Source of the DNA: Longimicrobium sp.
Lineage (GTDB): Bacteria > Gemmatimonadota > Gemmatimonadetes > Longimicrobiales > Longimicrobiaceae
Direction of reading: 5' to 3'
Length of the DNA stretch: 45,442 bases
NCBI GenBank assembly: GCA_036389135.1
Contig: DASVQP010000089.1
Coordinates: 1 to 45,442, forward strand
Shown here: piece by piece, positions 30,270-39,590 of the stretch
How the letters are laid out: every line of letters starts with the position of its first letter
Position numbering within the stretch: the stretch's first letter is position 1
Translations under genes and position numbers: made by a program
Notes under the pieces: model-generated
What the model saw: only the letters and a program-made list of their open reading frames with translations
Told to the model about the DNA's origin: nothing
Databases searched by the model: none

Positions 30270-32048
30270 TCAGCGCGCACCGGGAAGCGTCACGGGGAGG
30301 CGGCCGCGGAACGGTTCCTCGCCGGTGAGCGCGCGGGCGGCGGCGCTCTCGGTGACGCCCGTGGGGCCCCACGCCAGCACGTAGGTGCCCACGGCCGGAA
30401 ACGCGCTGCGCAGGTACGGGCTCCCCAGCGACACGACGACGGTCGGGATTCCGGACGATGCGGCGGACTGCACGAACGGCGCGAAGCCGCCGCCGACGCC
30501 CAGCGCCGCGTACTGGAGCGGCGCCACCTCGGCGCTCACCAGCAGGAGGTCGGCGGCGCGGGCGCGCTCCCGGAGCCGCGCATAGGTCGCCGCCGGCGTG
30601 CCGGGGCTGACGCGGACGTGCTCGGCCACCACGCCGCCGGCCATGAGGCCGCTCTGCAGCGTGGCGCCGCCGGGGCCGCGTCCGCTGCGGGTGTAGGTGA
30701 CGTGCAGCACGCGCATCCCGCGGCGAAGCGGCAGGAGGCGCCGCTCGTCGCGCTCCAGGACGATGGAGCGCTCCGCCACCTGCCGCGCGACGTCGCGGTG
30801 CGCGGCCGTCCCCACGCGCGCGGCGACCTGGCCGGCATCCACTCGCGCGCCCCGGTGCAGCCCCGCCACGGCCTTGGCGGCGAGGACGCGGCGGGCCGCG
30901 TCGTCGATGCGCGCGCGGGGGATGCGCCCCGACTCCACGGCGCGGACGATGGCGGCGATCACCTCTTCGGCGCCGGGCGGCTGGAGGAGGACGTCGGCGC
31001 CGGCCAGGAGGGAGAGGATGCTGGCCTCGGCGGGCGTGTGGTCGCGCGTGACGGCGCCCATGTTGAGCGCATCGGTCACCACCAGCCCGCTGAAGCCCAG
31101 GTCGCGGCGCAGCACCCCGGCCGTCATGCGCGGCGAGAGCGAGGCGGGCGCGGCCTGCGGGCCTTCCAGCCCCACCGCGGCGATGTGCCCGACCAGCACC
31201 CCGGCCATCCCGTCGTGCACCGCGCGCCGGAAGGGGACCATCTCCACGCCGAAGAGCCGCGCCGAGTCCGCGGGGACGATCACGCGGCCCACGTGGCTGT
31301 CCGTGCGCGTGCCGCCGTGCCCGGGAAAGTGCTTGCCGACCGCGAGAAGGCCGCCCTCCTGCGCGCCGCGCGCCCACGCGCTCCCCAGCCGCGCCACGAG
31401 CGCCGGGTCCTCGCCGAAGGAGCGGACGTTGATGATGGGGTTCGCCGGGTCCGACTGCACGTCGAGGATGGGCCCGAGCGTGGCGTGGATCCCCACCGCG
31501 CGCGCCTCGACGGCGGTGGCGCGGCCGGCCGCGCGGGCGAGGTTCTCGTCGTTGGCGGCGCCGAAGGCCATCGCCGGGGGCATGTGGGTGCCGCCGGGGC
31601 GCAGCCGCATCCCGGGTCCCGTCTCCAGGTCTGAGATGACGAGGAGCGGCACACGCGCGCGCCCCTGCGCCGCGTTCAGCTTGGCGGCGATGGCGGCCGG
31701 CGTGCCGGTGGAGATGATGACTCCGCCCACCCGCTCCACCCCCGCCCACCGCGCCAGCCGGTCGGCCTCCGCGGGTGCCTCGCCGATCGACTTGCCGGAA
31801 ATCCAGGGGAAGACGAGCTGCGCCACCCTCTCGCGCAGCCCCATCTCGGCGAGCCGGGCATCCACCCACGCGCGCCCCTCCGCGTCCAGCGGGAGCGGCG
31901 CGACGGCGGGCCTGGCAGGGGCCTCCGCGCGCGTTTCGCGGGGGGCGGCGCCGGTGCGCTCACCCTGGCGCTCGGCCTGGCCACACCCCTGCGAAACGAC
32001 GAGGAGGGCCGCGAGGAGCGCGCCTCCTGATTCCCGGAACAACGTCAT
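30270..32048 (-). CDS. GH3 beta-N-acetylhexosaminidase-like lipoprotein (NagZ type) with C-terminal domain, 592 aa
   Basis: Lipoprotein signal ends at SQGC (residues ~18-22). The GH3 barrel has the NagZ-type motif KHFPGHGGTRTDSH, whose Asp/His pair is the acid/base element, and the probable nucleophile Asp in VVTDALNMGAV. A C-terminal ~190-residue alpha/beta domain follows, absent from minimal NagZ. Predicted activity is removal of terminal beta-N-acetylglucosamine from peptidoglycan fragments or glycans, here in the envelope rather than the cytoplasm. ATG 32048 is chosen because it begins the lipoprotein signal. Confidence 0.88.
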   Translation of the reverse strand: MTLFRESGGALLAALLVVSQGCGQAERQGERTGAAPRETRAEAPARPAVAPLPLDAEGRAWVDARLAEMGLRERVAQLVFPWISGKSIGEAPAEADRLARWAGVERVGGVIISTGTPAAIAAKLNAAQGRARVPLLVISDLETGPGMRLRPGGTHMPPAMAFGAANDENLARAAGRATAVEARAVGIHATLGPILDVQSDPANPIINVRSFGEDPALVARLGSAWARGAQEGGLLAVGKHFPGHGGTRTDSHVGRVIVPADSARLFGVEMVPFRRAVHDGMAGVLVGHIAAVGLEGPQAAPASLSPRMTAGVLRRDLGFSGLVVTDALNMGAVTRDHTPAEASILSLLAGADVLLQPPGAEEVIAAIVRAVESGRIPRARIDDAARRVLAAKAVAGLHRGARVDAGQVAARVGTAAHRDVARQVAERSIVLERDERRLLPLRRGMRVLHVTYTRSGRGPGGATLQSGLMAGGVVAEHVRVSPGTPAATYARLRERARAADLLLVSAEVAPLQYAALGVGGGFAPFVQSAASSGIPTVVVSLGSPYLRSAFPAVGTYVLAWGPTGVTESAAARALTGEEPFRGRLPVTLPGAR

Positions 32049-32243
32049 CCATACCCTTCGCTGCGGTGATTCGCGGTGGAGCGCGGCGTCCAATGCAAGC
32101 GCCGCGCTCAAGCCGTGCCGATGCCGCGTGCGGCGGCGATTGCGCGCGTGGCATGGCCTCCCCGCGGGCGCGGACATGCCACGCGCGGGGCACGGAAGGT
32201 GCGGCGGCGTTTTTCCGCCGATCACCCCCCCAGGAGGACCGCT

Positions 32244-32426
32244 ATGGACCGTTACAGGATGGATGGTGATGCACCCCTGATCCGCGAGCGAGGGTTCCAC
32301 CCGGAACAGCTCACGGAGGTGGAACGCAGGGAGTTCGCGGAAAGGCTGCGCGAGGACGAGGAGCTGCGGGCGTCGGGCGGCGGGCGGAGCGAGTACGGGG
32401 AGCTGGAGCCGCGGGGCTGGAGGTAG
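32244..32426 (+). CDS. small hydrophilic hypothetical protein, 60 aa
   Basis: An AGGAGG ribosome-binding site lies 7 bases before the ATG, the clearest in this part of the window. The product is highly charged (TEVERREFAERLREDEELRA) and probably helical, with a Gly/Arg-rich tail. No known family. It is divergent from the GH3 gene. Confidence 0.6.
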   Translation: MDRYRMDGDAPLIRERGFHPEQLTEVERREFAERLREDEELRASGGGRSEYGELEPRGWR

Positions 32427-32606
32427 GGCAGGGCAGTGGCAATGCAGGCGCGGGTTGTCGTCCCCCCCAGGGGCTCAGGCCTCCGCAGCCCGCTCTGCAT
32501 CCCCGCGGTTTCCCCCCCCCGGTGTAGCGACGCGCTTCCGCCGTGGTGACAAGGCGTTAGCGCGGAAACATGTCGTGCGCCACGCCCGGTAAGCGCCTCA
32601 ACTTCA

Positions 32607-32635
32607 TTGACATCAGGGCGTTCAGAACGAATAAT
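32607..32635 (+). promoter_or_regulatory. near-consensus sigma-70 promoter upstream of the tyrosinase operon
   Basis: TTGACA, 17 bp, AATAAT: the best promoter match in the window. The transcript would start near 32642 and carry about 290 bases of leader before the tyrosinase ATG at 32931. That leader includes a repeat element. The rest of the 32427-32930 gap shows no gene. Confidence 0.7.
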
Positions 32636-32807
32636 ACCGCATGCATGGCAGCGATAAGGACGCCCCCTGGACCGCTGCCACCGCTTTCGCGCTCCAGTGC
32701 GCCGGGGCTCTTAATAGGCCATAACTAGTACCCTCTTCTGCTCCGTAGCCCGTTCTCCCCCGCGGCTCCACCGCCGCCATGGTCCCCCCGCCTCCGGAAC
32801 TGAGATG

Positions 32808-32889
32808 AAGTGCCAAGTCCTGAACGGCAGTGCGTGAGTGCCTTGTTGCGCTTTTACTCAGCACTTGGCACTTAGCACTTGGCACTTAG
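32808..32889. repeat. AAGTGC/GCACTT repeat element, copy 1
   Basis: AAGTGCCAAGTCCTGA on the left faces CACTTGGCACTTAGCACTTG on the right, with GTGCGTGAGTGCC between. It lies in the tyrosinase leader. A related arrangement occurs at 42028-42129. Confidence 0.75.
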
Positions 32890-32930
32890 CCCCTCCCCCT
32901 CCACCTTCGCCGCAACGAGGACACCACAGC

Positions 32931-35051
32931 ATGGCAGAAGAGACGCTCACGCGCTGGGCGCGGGTGCAGGCGCTGCTGAACGAGGCCCACCCGGAGGAGG
33001 CGGTGTACGCCGGGGCCGGGCGCTTCTGGCGCGACCTGGAGACGCTGCACGCCGCCGAGATCCACGGCGTGCGGATGGTGGCCCCCGCGCAGGCCGCCGC
33101 GCCGGGTGGCGGGTGCGGGTGCGGCAGCTGCCCGCCGCCGTCGCCGGAGGGCGCGCCCTTCCCCGGCCGCGGCGCCACCTCCGGGCTGATCCGCGGGCTG
33201 CGCGGCGAGCCCCCGTTCGACGGGTCGCGCCTTCCGCGCCTTCCCTGGGGCGGCACGCGGATGGGGGAAGACGACATCCGCTTCATCAGCGACTGGATCG
33301 ACGACGGGTGCCCGGCGGAGGACTACCGCCACGGGCTGGTGAAGCTGGAGATGCCCGGCCGCACGGAGACGCTCCCGCGGCTGCGCGTGGACGAGCCCAC
33401 CGCCGCGCGCCTGCAGCGCGAGGCGGGGACGGTGTACGGCGGCGGGCAGCAGCAGGGGGCGCGGCCGGAGGTGAAGCAGCGGATGAACCTGGACTGCCTG
33501 ACGGCGGACCAGCTGGAGCAGCTTCGCTTCGCCTTCCGCGAGCTGTACGCGCTCAACAAGTGGCCGCGCGACTACCGCAACTACAACAACCTGGCGCTGA
33601 TCCACCAGGACCACTGCCAGCACGGGTGGGAGCGCTTCCTCCCCTGGCACCGCATCTACCTGTACGAGTTCGAGCAGGCGATGCAGGACGTCTGCCCCGG
33701 CGTCACCATGCCGTATTGGGACTGGACGATGCCCCAGTACTGCCCCACGCAGCCGTACAACGGGTGGATCATCCCCCAGTCGTTCAAGGCGTACCTGACC
33801 AATGAGGGGCTGGCGCTGCTCGCCGGCAAAGTGGACGATTGGCACCGGTACGCGGACGCGGTGACGGAGAAGCTGGGCGGGGGACGCCTCTTCCGCTCGC
33901 TGCGGGACTTCTTCACGGCGCTCAAGGATGCCACGGGGGTGGACTTCAGCCGCCGGCCGCTGTCCGACCCGTGGGTGGAGGCGCTGGTCATCGGCAACCC
34001 GCTCTGGTACCCGCTGCGCTTTCCCTCCGAGTACCAGAACAGCGCGGGGCAGCCGCAGACCATCAACCAGCGGATCCACTACCACTATCCCACCGCGCGT
34101 GACATGGACGAGATCATGTCGCTGCGCAGCTGGCGGGACTTCGGCGGGGGGAGCCAGTACAACGACGCCTTCGGGTTCCTCGACCAGAACCCGCACAACA
34201 CCATGCACATCTGGACCGGGGGGATGAACCCGGACTACGAGGCGCCGCCGTCGAAGTCCACCGGGGAGGCGCTGCGCGGGGCGTCGTTCCTGGAGCGCAA
34301 CCGGATGGTGACGGTGGCGGGGCGCCAGTTCCACACCAAGGAGGAGTTCTACGACTTCAGGAAGGTGCAGTACGGCGACATGTTCAGCAACCTGACCGCC
34401 GCGTACGACCCCATCTTCTGGCCGATCCACGCCAACATCGACCGGCTCTGGTGGGAGTGGCAGCAGCTCAACCCGCACGCGCAGCCCACCGACCTCACCT
34501 CCGTGCTGACGCCGTGGGGCTACACGGCCGGCGACACGCTGGACATCTCGCGCTTCGGCTACGAGTACGTGCGCTGCGCCTTCCCCATCGCGGTGGGGCT
34601 GGAGGCGCCGGTGGGGAGGTTCGTGTCGGACCCGGTGGAGGTGCCCGAGACGGCGCGCCAGCCGCGGCAGGTGGAGGTGAGGCTGCACCGCGTTCCCCAG
34701 CTGGAGCGCTCCTGCTTCGTGCGCGTCTTCCTCAACCTGCCGGACGCCAACGCGCAGACGCCGGTGGAGGGAGACAACTTCGGCGGCTACCTGGCGGTGT
34801 TCGGCCACGGCGAGTGCTTCGGCGGGCCGGGCCACTGCGCCACGCCGGGGCAGCCGCGCCCCTTCGACCTGCGCCCGCGCAGCCACAACACGCCGCGCAA
34901 CCACCGCGTGAACGTCACGCGCGCCGCCCGCGCCCTGCTGGATGCCGGCGCCACCACGCTGCAGGTGACGCTGGTGGTGATCGGCGCGGACTACTGCGAA
35001 GAGAACGAGCTGCTGAGGCTGGAAGGGATGTCGCTGAACTTCCTGGACTGA
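32931..35051 (+). CDS. tyrosinase-family copper oxidase, 706 aa
   Basis: Type-3 copper centre. CuA ligands are His225 or His228, His231, and His240 in FLPWHR. CuB ligands are His422 and His426 in HNTMH, and His500 in [15 protein letters not shown]. The expected reaction is ortho-hydroxylation or oxidation of phenols, or a related polyphenol oxidation. An N-terminal ~190-residue domain carries a Cys-rich GGCGCGSC stretch and [13 protein letters not shown]-terminal ~150-residue beta-rich domain could cover the active site. No signal peptide is seen. First gene of the LodA-like operon, 23 bp before the next gene. Confidence 0.9.
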   Translation: MAEETLTRWARVQALLNEAHPEEAVYAGAGRFWRDLETLHAAEIHGVRMVAPAQAAAPGGGCGCGSCPPPSPEGAPFPGRGATSGLIRGLRGEPPFDGSRLPRLPWGGTRMGEDDIRFISDWIDDGCPAEDYRHGLVKLEMPGRTETLPRLRVDEPTAARLQREAGTVYGGGQQQGARPEVKQRMNLDCLTADQLEQLRFAFRELYALNKWPRDYRNYNNLALIHQDHCQHGWERFLPWHRIYLYEFEQAMQDVCPGVTMPYWDWTMPQYCPTQPYNGWIIPQSFKAYLTNEGLALLAGKVDDWHRYADAVTEKLGGGRLFRSLRDFFTALKDATGVDFSRRPLSDPWVEALVIGNPLWYPLRFPSEYQNSAGQPQTINQRIHYHYPTARDMDEIMSLRSWRDFGGGSQYNDAFGFLDQNPHNTMHIWTGGMNPDYEAPPSKSTGEALRGASFLERNRMVTVAGRQFHTKEEFYDFRKVQYGDMFSNLTAAYDPIFWPIHANIDRLWWEWQQLNPHAQPTDLTSVLTPWGYTAGDTLDISRFGYEYVRCAFPIAVGLEAPVGRFVSDPVEVPETARQPRQVEVRLHRVPQLERSCFVRVFLNLPDANAQTPVEGDNFGGYLAVFGHGECFGGPGHCATPGQPRPFDLRPRSHNTPRNHRVNVTRAARALLDAGATTLQVTLVVIGADYCEENELLRLEGMSLNFLD

Positions 35052-35074
35052 CCCCGAACCCCGAGAGCTCCACG

Positions 35075-37750
35075 ATGGCGACGGTATACAGGATCCATCC
35101 CGGGATCGGGATCGCCCGCCTGGGAAACAGCCCGGACGGCTTCTGCATCGCGGCCGAGCAGCCCGCCGCGCTCCCCATAGAGTGCGACCAGGACGGCAAC
35201 TCGCTGCCGCTGGGCGCCCCCGCGGGAACGGAGCAGCGCGCCACCCGCCTCAAAGACGACGCGGGGCGCATCCGGCGCCAGGCGGCGCGCTTCGGCGTGT
35301 GGGTGTACGACGACGAGAACCCGGACGGGCGCCCCCTCAAGGTGGGCGACCCCGTGGCGGGCGGGGGGAACCACGGCACCCTGGTGGACATCCAGTGGCG
35401 CGTGCACCTCGGCAACAAGAAGGCGTCGTGGTACGAGTTCAAGCAGCTGCAGGGGGAGCACGGCTACGAGGCCGATCACCCGCGGCGCAACCCGCAGGTG
35501 ACGGCGGACCAGGCGCGGCAGAACCTGATCGTCGATCCCGGCCCGCGGGTGGTGTCGCTCAACACCACGCGCCGCGCCCGCTTCTCGGCCGAAGGGGGCG
35601 AGGTGTACGCCTCCACCTTTCCGCCGCCGCTGAAGCCCGCCTCGGTGGAGACGCTGGGCGACCTGATGGTGGACGACCAGGCGCGGCTTCTGGTGCTGGG
35701 CGGGCACGGCAACGCGGGCACCTACCTGTACGACGACTTCGGGCAGCCGCGCATCGACCACTACGCCAACAACGACGGGTGGTTCGACGACACCAGCGAC
35801 GGCCCGGTGATGGCGCGCCTCGTCTTCTTCTCCGATGAGGTGCAGGCGATGCGCTTCGTGGACGTGGAGTACCCGGCGTGGGTGATCGCCGCGTACCCGG
35901 ACTTCGTCCCCAACATCCCGGACATCGTGACGATGGACGAGACGGTGTACGACCTGTTCGTGCGCCGCTTCGCCCACCGCACCGACCTGTACGGCGAGGC
36001 GGGGACCTTTGACTGCCCGCAGCGCATCGACCCGCGCGACAGCGAGGCGCTGGTGGTGTGGCAGGCCGGGCGGCTGGGGTGGAACCCCGACTACCGTCCC
36101 TGGTTCTTTCGCGACATCTGGCCGATCCTCTGGCGGCCGGAGCAGTACCTGTACCTCACCAGCATCCTGGCGCAGTCCAACGATCCGCACAACCAGACCG
36201 CGCGCGGCACCTTTCAACCCAGCCTCATCGGCGCGGCGCCGCGGGTGGACTGGGTCCGGGTGAACGAGTGCTTGGCGGCGGGCTGCGGCGAGCAGGTGGG
36301 CGATGCGGTGGTCGCCCCCATCCGCGCGATGCTGCGCGGCACCGCCGGCTTCGGAGACCAGGGCTCGCGCGGGATGCGGGCCGCGGCCGCCGACTCGGTG
36401 CCGGACGACCTGCTGGACGGCTTCCAGCGCGCCGTGGCCGCCTTCGCCGCCGAGCCGGAGCCGGCGGGGGCGCCCGACCAGGTCGTGCGGAGCTTCGCCG
36501 CGTCCGCCTCGTCGCCAGAGCGCGCGGACGCCCGCGGCCGGCTGCAGGACGAGGTCGCGGCGCTGCTGGACCGGCTTGGGCCCGCGGTCCCCTCCGGTCC
36601 CGCGCACGGCACGGCGCTCAAGACGCAGCGCGCCCCGGTCTACAACTCGGCCCCCGAGGACAAGCGTCCGATGGGGGTTCGCGAAAAGGTGGAGGGCGCC
36701 CTCCGCCGCCAGATTCGGCGCCTCTACAGCGGCGAGGTGCACCGAGAGTGCCTGCGGGAGTGCATCGCGCGGCACACCAGCGACCCGTTCCGGCCGGAGC
36801 GCGAGTTCCTCTTCTCCCTCCTGCGCGAGCCGGGGGAGGAGAACCGCTTCAGCCGGGGCGGGCGCGCCACCACGCGCGTCTTCAACCTCCCGCTGATGCC
36901 GCTCCTCTCGGGCGACAACCCGATGAGCAACATCCTGCCCTCCAAGTTCCTGCGCCTCACCGACTTCCAGTACTACCTTCTGACGCAGTGGGCGGAGGGG
37001 AAGTTCATCAACGAGCTGGAAGAGAAGTGGGTGGACAAGGTGGACCCGGACGACCCGTGGGCGGTGAGCCCCATCCGCACGGGGCGCGACCTGGACCAGG
37101 GGGTCCTGTCGCACGCGGTGGGCGGCGCCTTCTGCCCCGGCGGCGAGGTGGGGTGGATCATGCGCAACCCGGCCATCTGGCTGGAGCCGTACCGCGTGAA
37201 GGCCGATCCCGTGTTCAGCGCCTTCTCGCTGACGGCCGCGCAGGCGAACAGCTGGCGGGGCGCCATCCCGGAGACCGACTACATCGGCTACGCGGACCAG
37301 CAGCTGAGCCAGACGGACGACCTGGACACCGGGATGCAGCCCGGCGACCTCACCAAGCACATGGCGATCCCCTGGCAGGCGGACTTCAACGAGTGCTCCA
37401 CGCAGGTGATCGACGTCACCTACGAGCTGTGGAACCAGATCGACTACACCAACCCGCAGGACTCCCTCCTCCAGCGCCAGCAGCGGAGCTGGGAGACGCT
37501 CTGGTGGCCGGCCCACCGCCCCATGCAGAACTACGAGCCGCTCCCGGTGGCGCCCGACGGCTCCCGCGGCTACCGCTGGCTGGACTGGGCGCGCGGCGTG
37601 ACGCAGACCAACGCGGGCGACCTCAAGATGGTGACGGAGTGGCGCCGGCTCCCCTTCGTGATCCGCAACCCCGACCCCAGCCCCGCGCCCGGCGACCCGG
37701 TGTTCATCGGCGTGGAGCGCACTTCCCGCGACCAGGAGACTTCGCGATGA
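35075..37750 (+). CDS. LodA/GoxA-like (CTQ-type) oxidase, 891 aa
   Basis: The N-terminus (RIHPGIGIARLGNSPDGF) is the family signature of LodA-like oxidases. In characterised members (lysine epsilon-oxidase, glycine oxidase) a Cys and a Trp are crosslinked into cysteine tryptophylquinone. Here the family region GGAFCPGGEVGW contains Cys687, and KHMAIPWQADF contains Trp767. These are candidates, but Cys687 may not sit at the usual crosslink position. The protein is longer than LodA (726 aa), mainly through an Ala/Pro-rich insertion around residues 430-560. No signal peptide. Its stop overlaps the next start (ATGA). Confidence 0.85.
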   Translation: MATVYRIHPGIGIARLGNSPDGFCIAAEQPAALPIECDQDGNSLPLGAPAGTEQRATRLKDDAGRIRRQAARFGVWVYDDENPDGRPLKVGDPVAGGGNHGTLVDIQWRVHLGNKKASWYEFKQLQGEHGYEADHPRRNPQVTADQARQNLIVDPGPRVVSLNTTRRARFSAEGGEVYASTFPPPLKPASVETLGDLMVDDQARLLVLGGHGNAGTYLYDDFGQPRIDHYANNDGWFDDTSDGPVMARLVFFSDEVQAMRFVDVEYPAWVIAAYPDFVPNIPDIVTMDETVYDLFVRRFAHRTDLYGEAGTFDCPQRIDPRDSEALVVWQAGRLGWNPDYRPWFFRDIWPILWRPEQYLYLTSILAQSNDPHNQTARGTFQPSLIGAAPRVDWVRVNECLAAGCGEQVGDAVVAPIRAMLRGTAGFGDQGSRGMRAAAADSVPDDLLDGFQRAVAAFAAEPEPAGAPDQVVRSFAASASSPERADARGRLQDEVAALLDRLGPAVPSGPAHGTALKTQRAPVYNSAPEDKRPMGVREKVEGALRRQIRRLYSGEVHRECLRECIARHTSDPFRPEREFLFSLLREPGEENRFSRGGRATTRVFNLPLMPLLSGDNPMSNILPSKFLRLTDFQYYLLTQWAEGKFINELEEKWVDKVDPDDPWAVSPIRTGRDLDQGVLSHAVGGAFCPGGEVGWIMRNPAIWLEPYRVKADPVFSAFSLTAAQANSWRGAIPETDYIGYADQQLSQTDDLDTGMQPGDLTKHMAIPWQADFNECSTQVIDVTYELWNQIDYTNPQDSLLQRQQRSWETLWWPAHRPMQNYEPLPVAPDGSRGYRWLDWARGVTQTNAGDLKMVTEWRRLPFVIRNPDPSPAPGDPVFIGVERTSRDQETSR

Positions 37751-38187
37751 AAGGAACCAACCCGTTCGTGGGAAGCTGGACGTACCGCAGCCTCCTCAAC
37801 GACCCCGCGCTGGCGCCGGACCCGTCCAAGGACCCGCAGCCGTGGGCCGACCTCTTCTTCGGCTACGGCACCATCGTGATCGAGGAGAGTGGGCCGGAGC
37901 AGCTCACGGGCACCATCGGCGGCGGCGGGTGGTCGCTGAACCTGCGCGGCTCCATGAGCTACGGAAACCCGAGCCAGGTGCGCTTCCAGGGGCGCGGCGT
38001 GGTGGGCGGCGACGAGTGGGTGTACGACTACATCGGCTGGCTGGTGCCGGTGTGGCCCAACAGCACGAACGACCTGCAGACGCGCGCCATCGTGGGGAGC
38101 GTGGTGCGCACCATTCCCCATCCGAGCGGGGGCGGCACGGCGCCGGCGGGGGTGGTGGCGTCGTTCTACGCGGTGCTGGCGAAGTAG
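37747..38187 (+). CDS. small beta-rich (calycin-like?) protein of the oxidase operon, 146 aa
   Basis: Starts within the LodA-like stop codon (ATGA) and ends 4 bp before the flavoprotein, so it is part of the operon. The N-terminal VGSWTYRS resembles the GxW start of lipocalin/avidin-type barrels. Alternating strands follow (GTIVIEESGPEQLTGTIGGG). No signal peptide. It has no family I can name. A role as a binding or maturation partner of the oxidase is inferred from position. Confidence 0.75.
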   Translation: MKGTNPFVGSWTYRSLLNDPALAPDPSKDPQPWADLFFGYGTIVIEESGPEQLTGTIGGGGWSLNLRGSMSYGNPSQVRFQGRGVVGGDEWVYDYIGWLVPVWPNSTNDLQTRAIVGSVVRTIPHPSGGGTAPAGVVASFYAVLAK

Positions 38188-38191
38188 CCGG

Positions 38192-39288
38192 ATGACGGAC
38201 GTCGCGGTCGTGGGGGGCGGCCCGGCCGGGTGCGCCGCCGCGCTCGCCCTCCGCGCCCACGCGCCGGGGCTCTCCGTGACTCTGCTGGAGGCGAGCGGCT
38301 ACGCCGAGCCGCGCATCGGCGAGACGCTTCCTCCCCCGGCGGCGGAGGTGCTGCGGCAGCTGGGGATGTGGGACGAGTTCCAGGCGCAGGCGCACCGCCC
38401 CGCCTACGGCACCTCGGCGGCGTGGGGCGATGCCCGGCCGCACGACCACGACTTCTTCGGCTCGGTGCACTCGGTGGGATGGCACCTGGACCGCGCCGCC
38501 TTCGACGCCATGCTCGCCTCCGCGGCGGAAGCGCGCGGCGTGGAGGTCTGCCGCGCCACGCGCGTCACCGGCGCGGAGCGGGCGGGCGGGGGATGGCGGC
38601 TCGCGCTCGACGGCGCTCCCGCGCTCCATGCGCGCTTCGTGATCGACGCCACCGGCCCGTCCGCTTCGTTCGCGCGGCGCCACGGCGGTGCGCGCGCACG
38701 CGTGGTGGACCGGCTGGCCGGCTTTGCGCGATTCCTGCGCGAGGCGCGCCCCACCCCGGCCGGGACGCTGGTGGAAGCGTTCCCGGACGGCTGGTGGTAC
38801 ACGGCGGCGCTTCCCGGCGGGCTGCGGGTAGCCGTGTGCATGACGGACAGCGACCTCGCGCGCCCGTTGCGGCTGGACGAGGAGCGGGGGTGGCTGGATG
38901 CCTGCGCGACGCGCCGCTCACCTCGGCCCTCCTGGACGGCTCCGAGCCGTGCGGGCCGCCGCTGGTGCGCGCGGCCCGCTCGCGCCGCCTGGACCCGCCC
39001 TCGGGCGACGGCTGGCTCGCCGCGGGCGATGCCGCGTCCGCCTTTGACCCGCTCTCCTCGCAGGGGGTGCTGAAGGCGCTCCGCTCGGGGATCTTTGCCG
39101 CCTACGCCGCCGGAGACCTCCTCGCCTCGGGCGACGAGCTGGGGATGCGCCGCTACGACCACTTCATCCGGGAGGAGTTCGCCGGCTACCTCCGCGCCCG
39201 CGCCCGCTACTACGCCGAGGAGCGCCGCTGGCCCGCCCGCGAGTTCTGGCGCCGCCGCCACGCCCCCGAGTCCGCCGCCGCACCATAG
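38192..39288 (+). pseudogene. LodB-like FAD-dependent oxidoreductase, interrupted by a one-base frameshift
   Basis: The first ~237 codons carry the FAD-binding start (VAVVGGGPAG), IGETLPP and FVIDATGPSA. After about 38900 protein-like sequence continues only in the neighbouring frame, with GDGWLAAGDAASAFDPLSSQ, the second FAD motif of this family. Restoring one C at about 38901-38902 gives the smooth sequence WLDALRDAPLTSALLDG. LodB-type flavoproteins are required to form the quinone cofactor of LodA-type oxidases. Either the gene is recently broken or the base is a sequence error in a C run. A full-length product would be ~365 aa. Confidence 0.85.
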
Positions 39289-39332
39289 CAAGAGGTCCGC
39301 CCGCGCACCCGCGCCGCGCGGACCTCTTCTGC
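39289..39332 (+). terminator. hairpin at the end of the oxidase operon
   Basis: An 11-bp stem (AAGAGGTCCGC / GCGGACCTCTT) directly after the flavoprotein stop, with a GC-rich loop. The T-tract is weak (CTTCT), so it may be a moderate terminator. Confidence 0.55.
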
Positions 39333-39339
39333 ATGCCAG

Positions 39340-39476
39340 GGGCGAGTGAACTCGCAGCAACAACAGCACAAAGTCCGCCTGCGCGGACTCGGGGTCCGAT
39401 GCCGCGTTCCTCGAGCCGGCTTCAGCCGCCTTCCCGTCGTTCCAGCCGGGGGATTTATCCCCCGGTAGTGCGCCGG
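39340..39476. repeat. composite palindromic repeat block, second copy
   Basis: Shares with 16880-17140 the order: GCGAGT...CGC palindrome, CAACAACAGCACAAAGTCCG, a hairpin AGTCCGC/GCGGACT, GGCTTCAGCCG, and CCCGTCGTTCCAGCCGGGGG. It covers most of the gap between the oxidase operon and the DUF411 gene. Confidence 0.8.
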
Positions 39477-39590
39477 CGCCGCATCCACCGCCGAGGCACC
39501 CCGCGGCGCTGCGTCTCCCCGGCGACGTGTGCCCGGCGTCGTGCCCCCGCCGTCGCATCCCCGGCGTCGAATGCCGGCGCTCCCAACCGA

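Noticed and set aside
29812-31869. 685-residue minus-strand frame
   Set aside because: It is an out-of-phase shadow of the GH3 gene with no protein features.
32886-34904. 672-residue minus-strand frame
   Set aside because: Antisense to the tyrosinase gene; Val/Arg/His-rich composition typical of shadows in this GC-rich DNA.
34991-37516. 841-residue minus-strand frame
   Set aside because: Antisense to the LodA-like gene; no recognisable domain.
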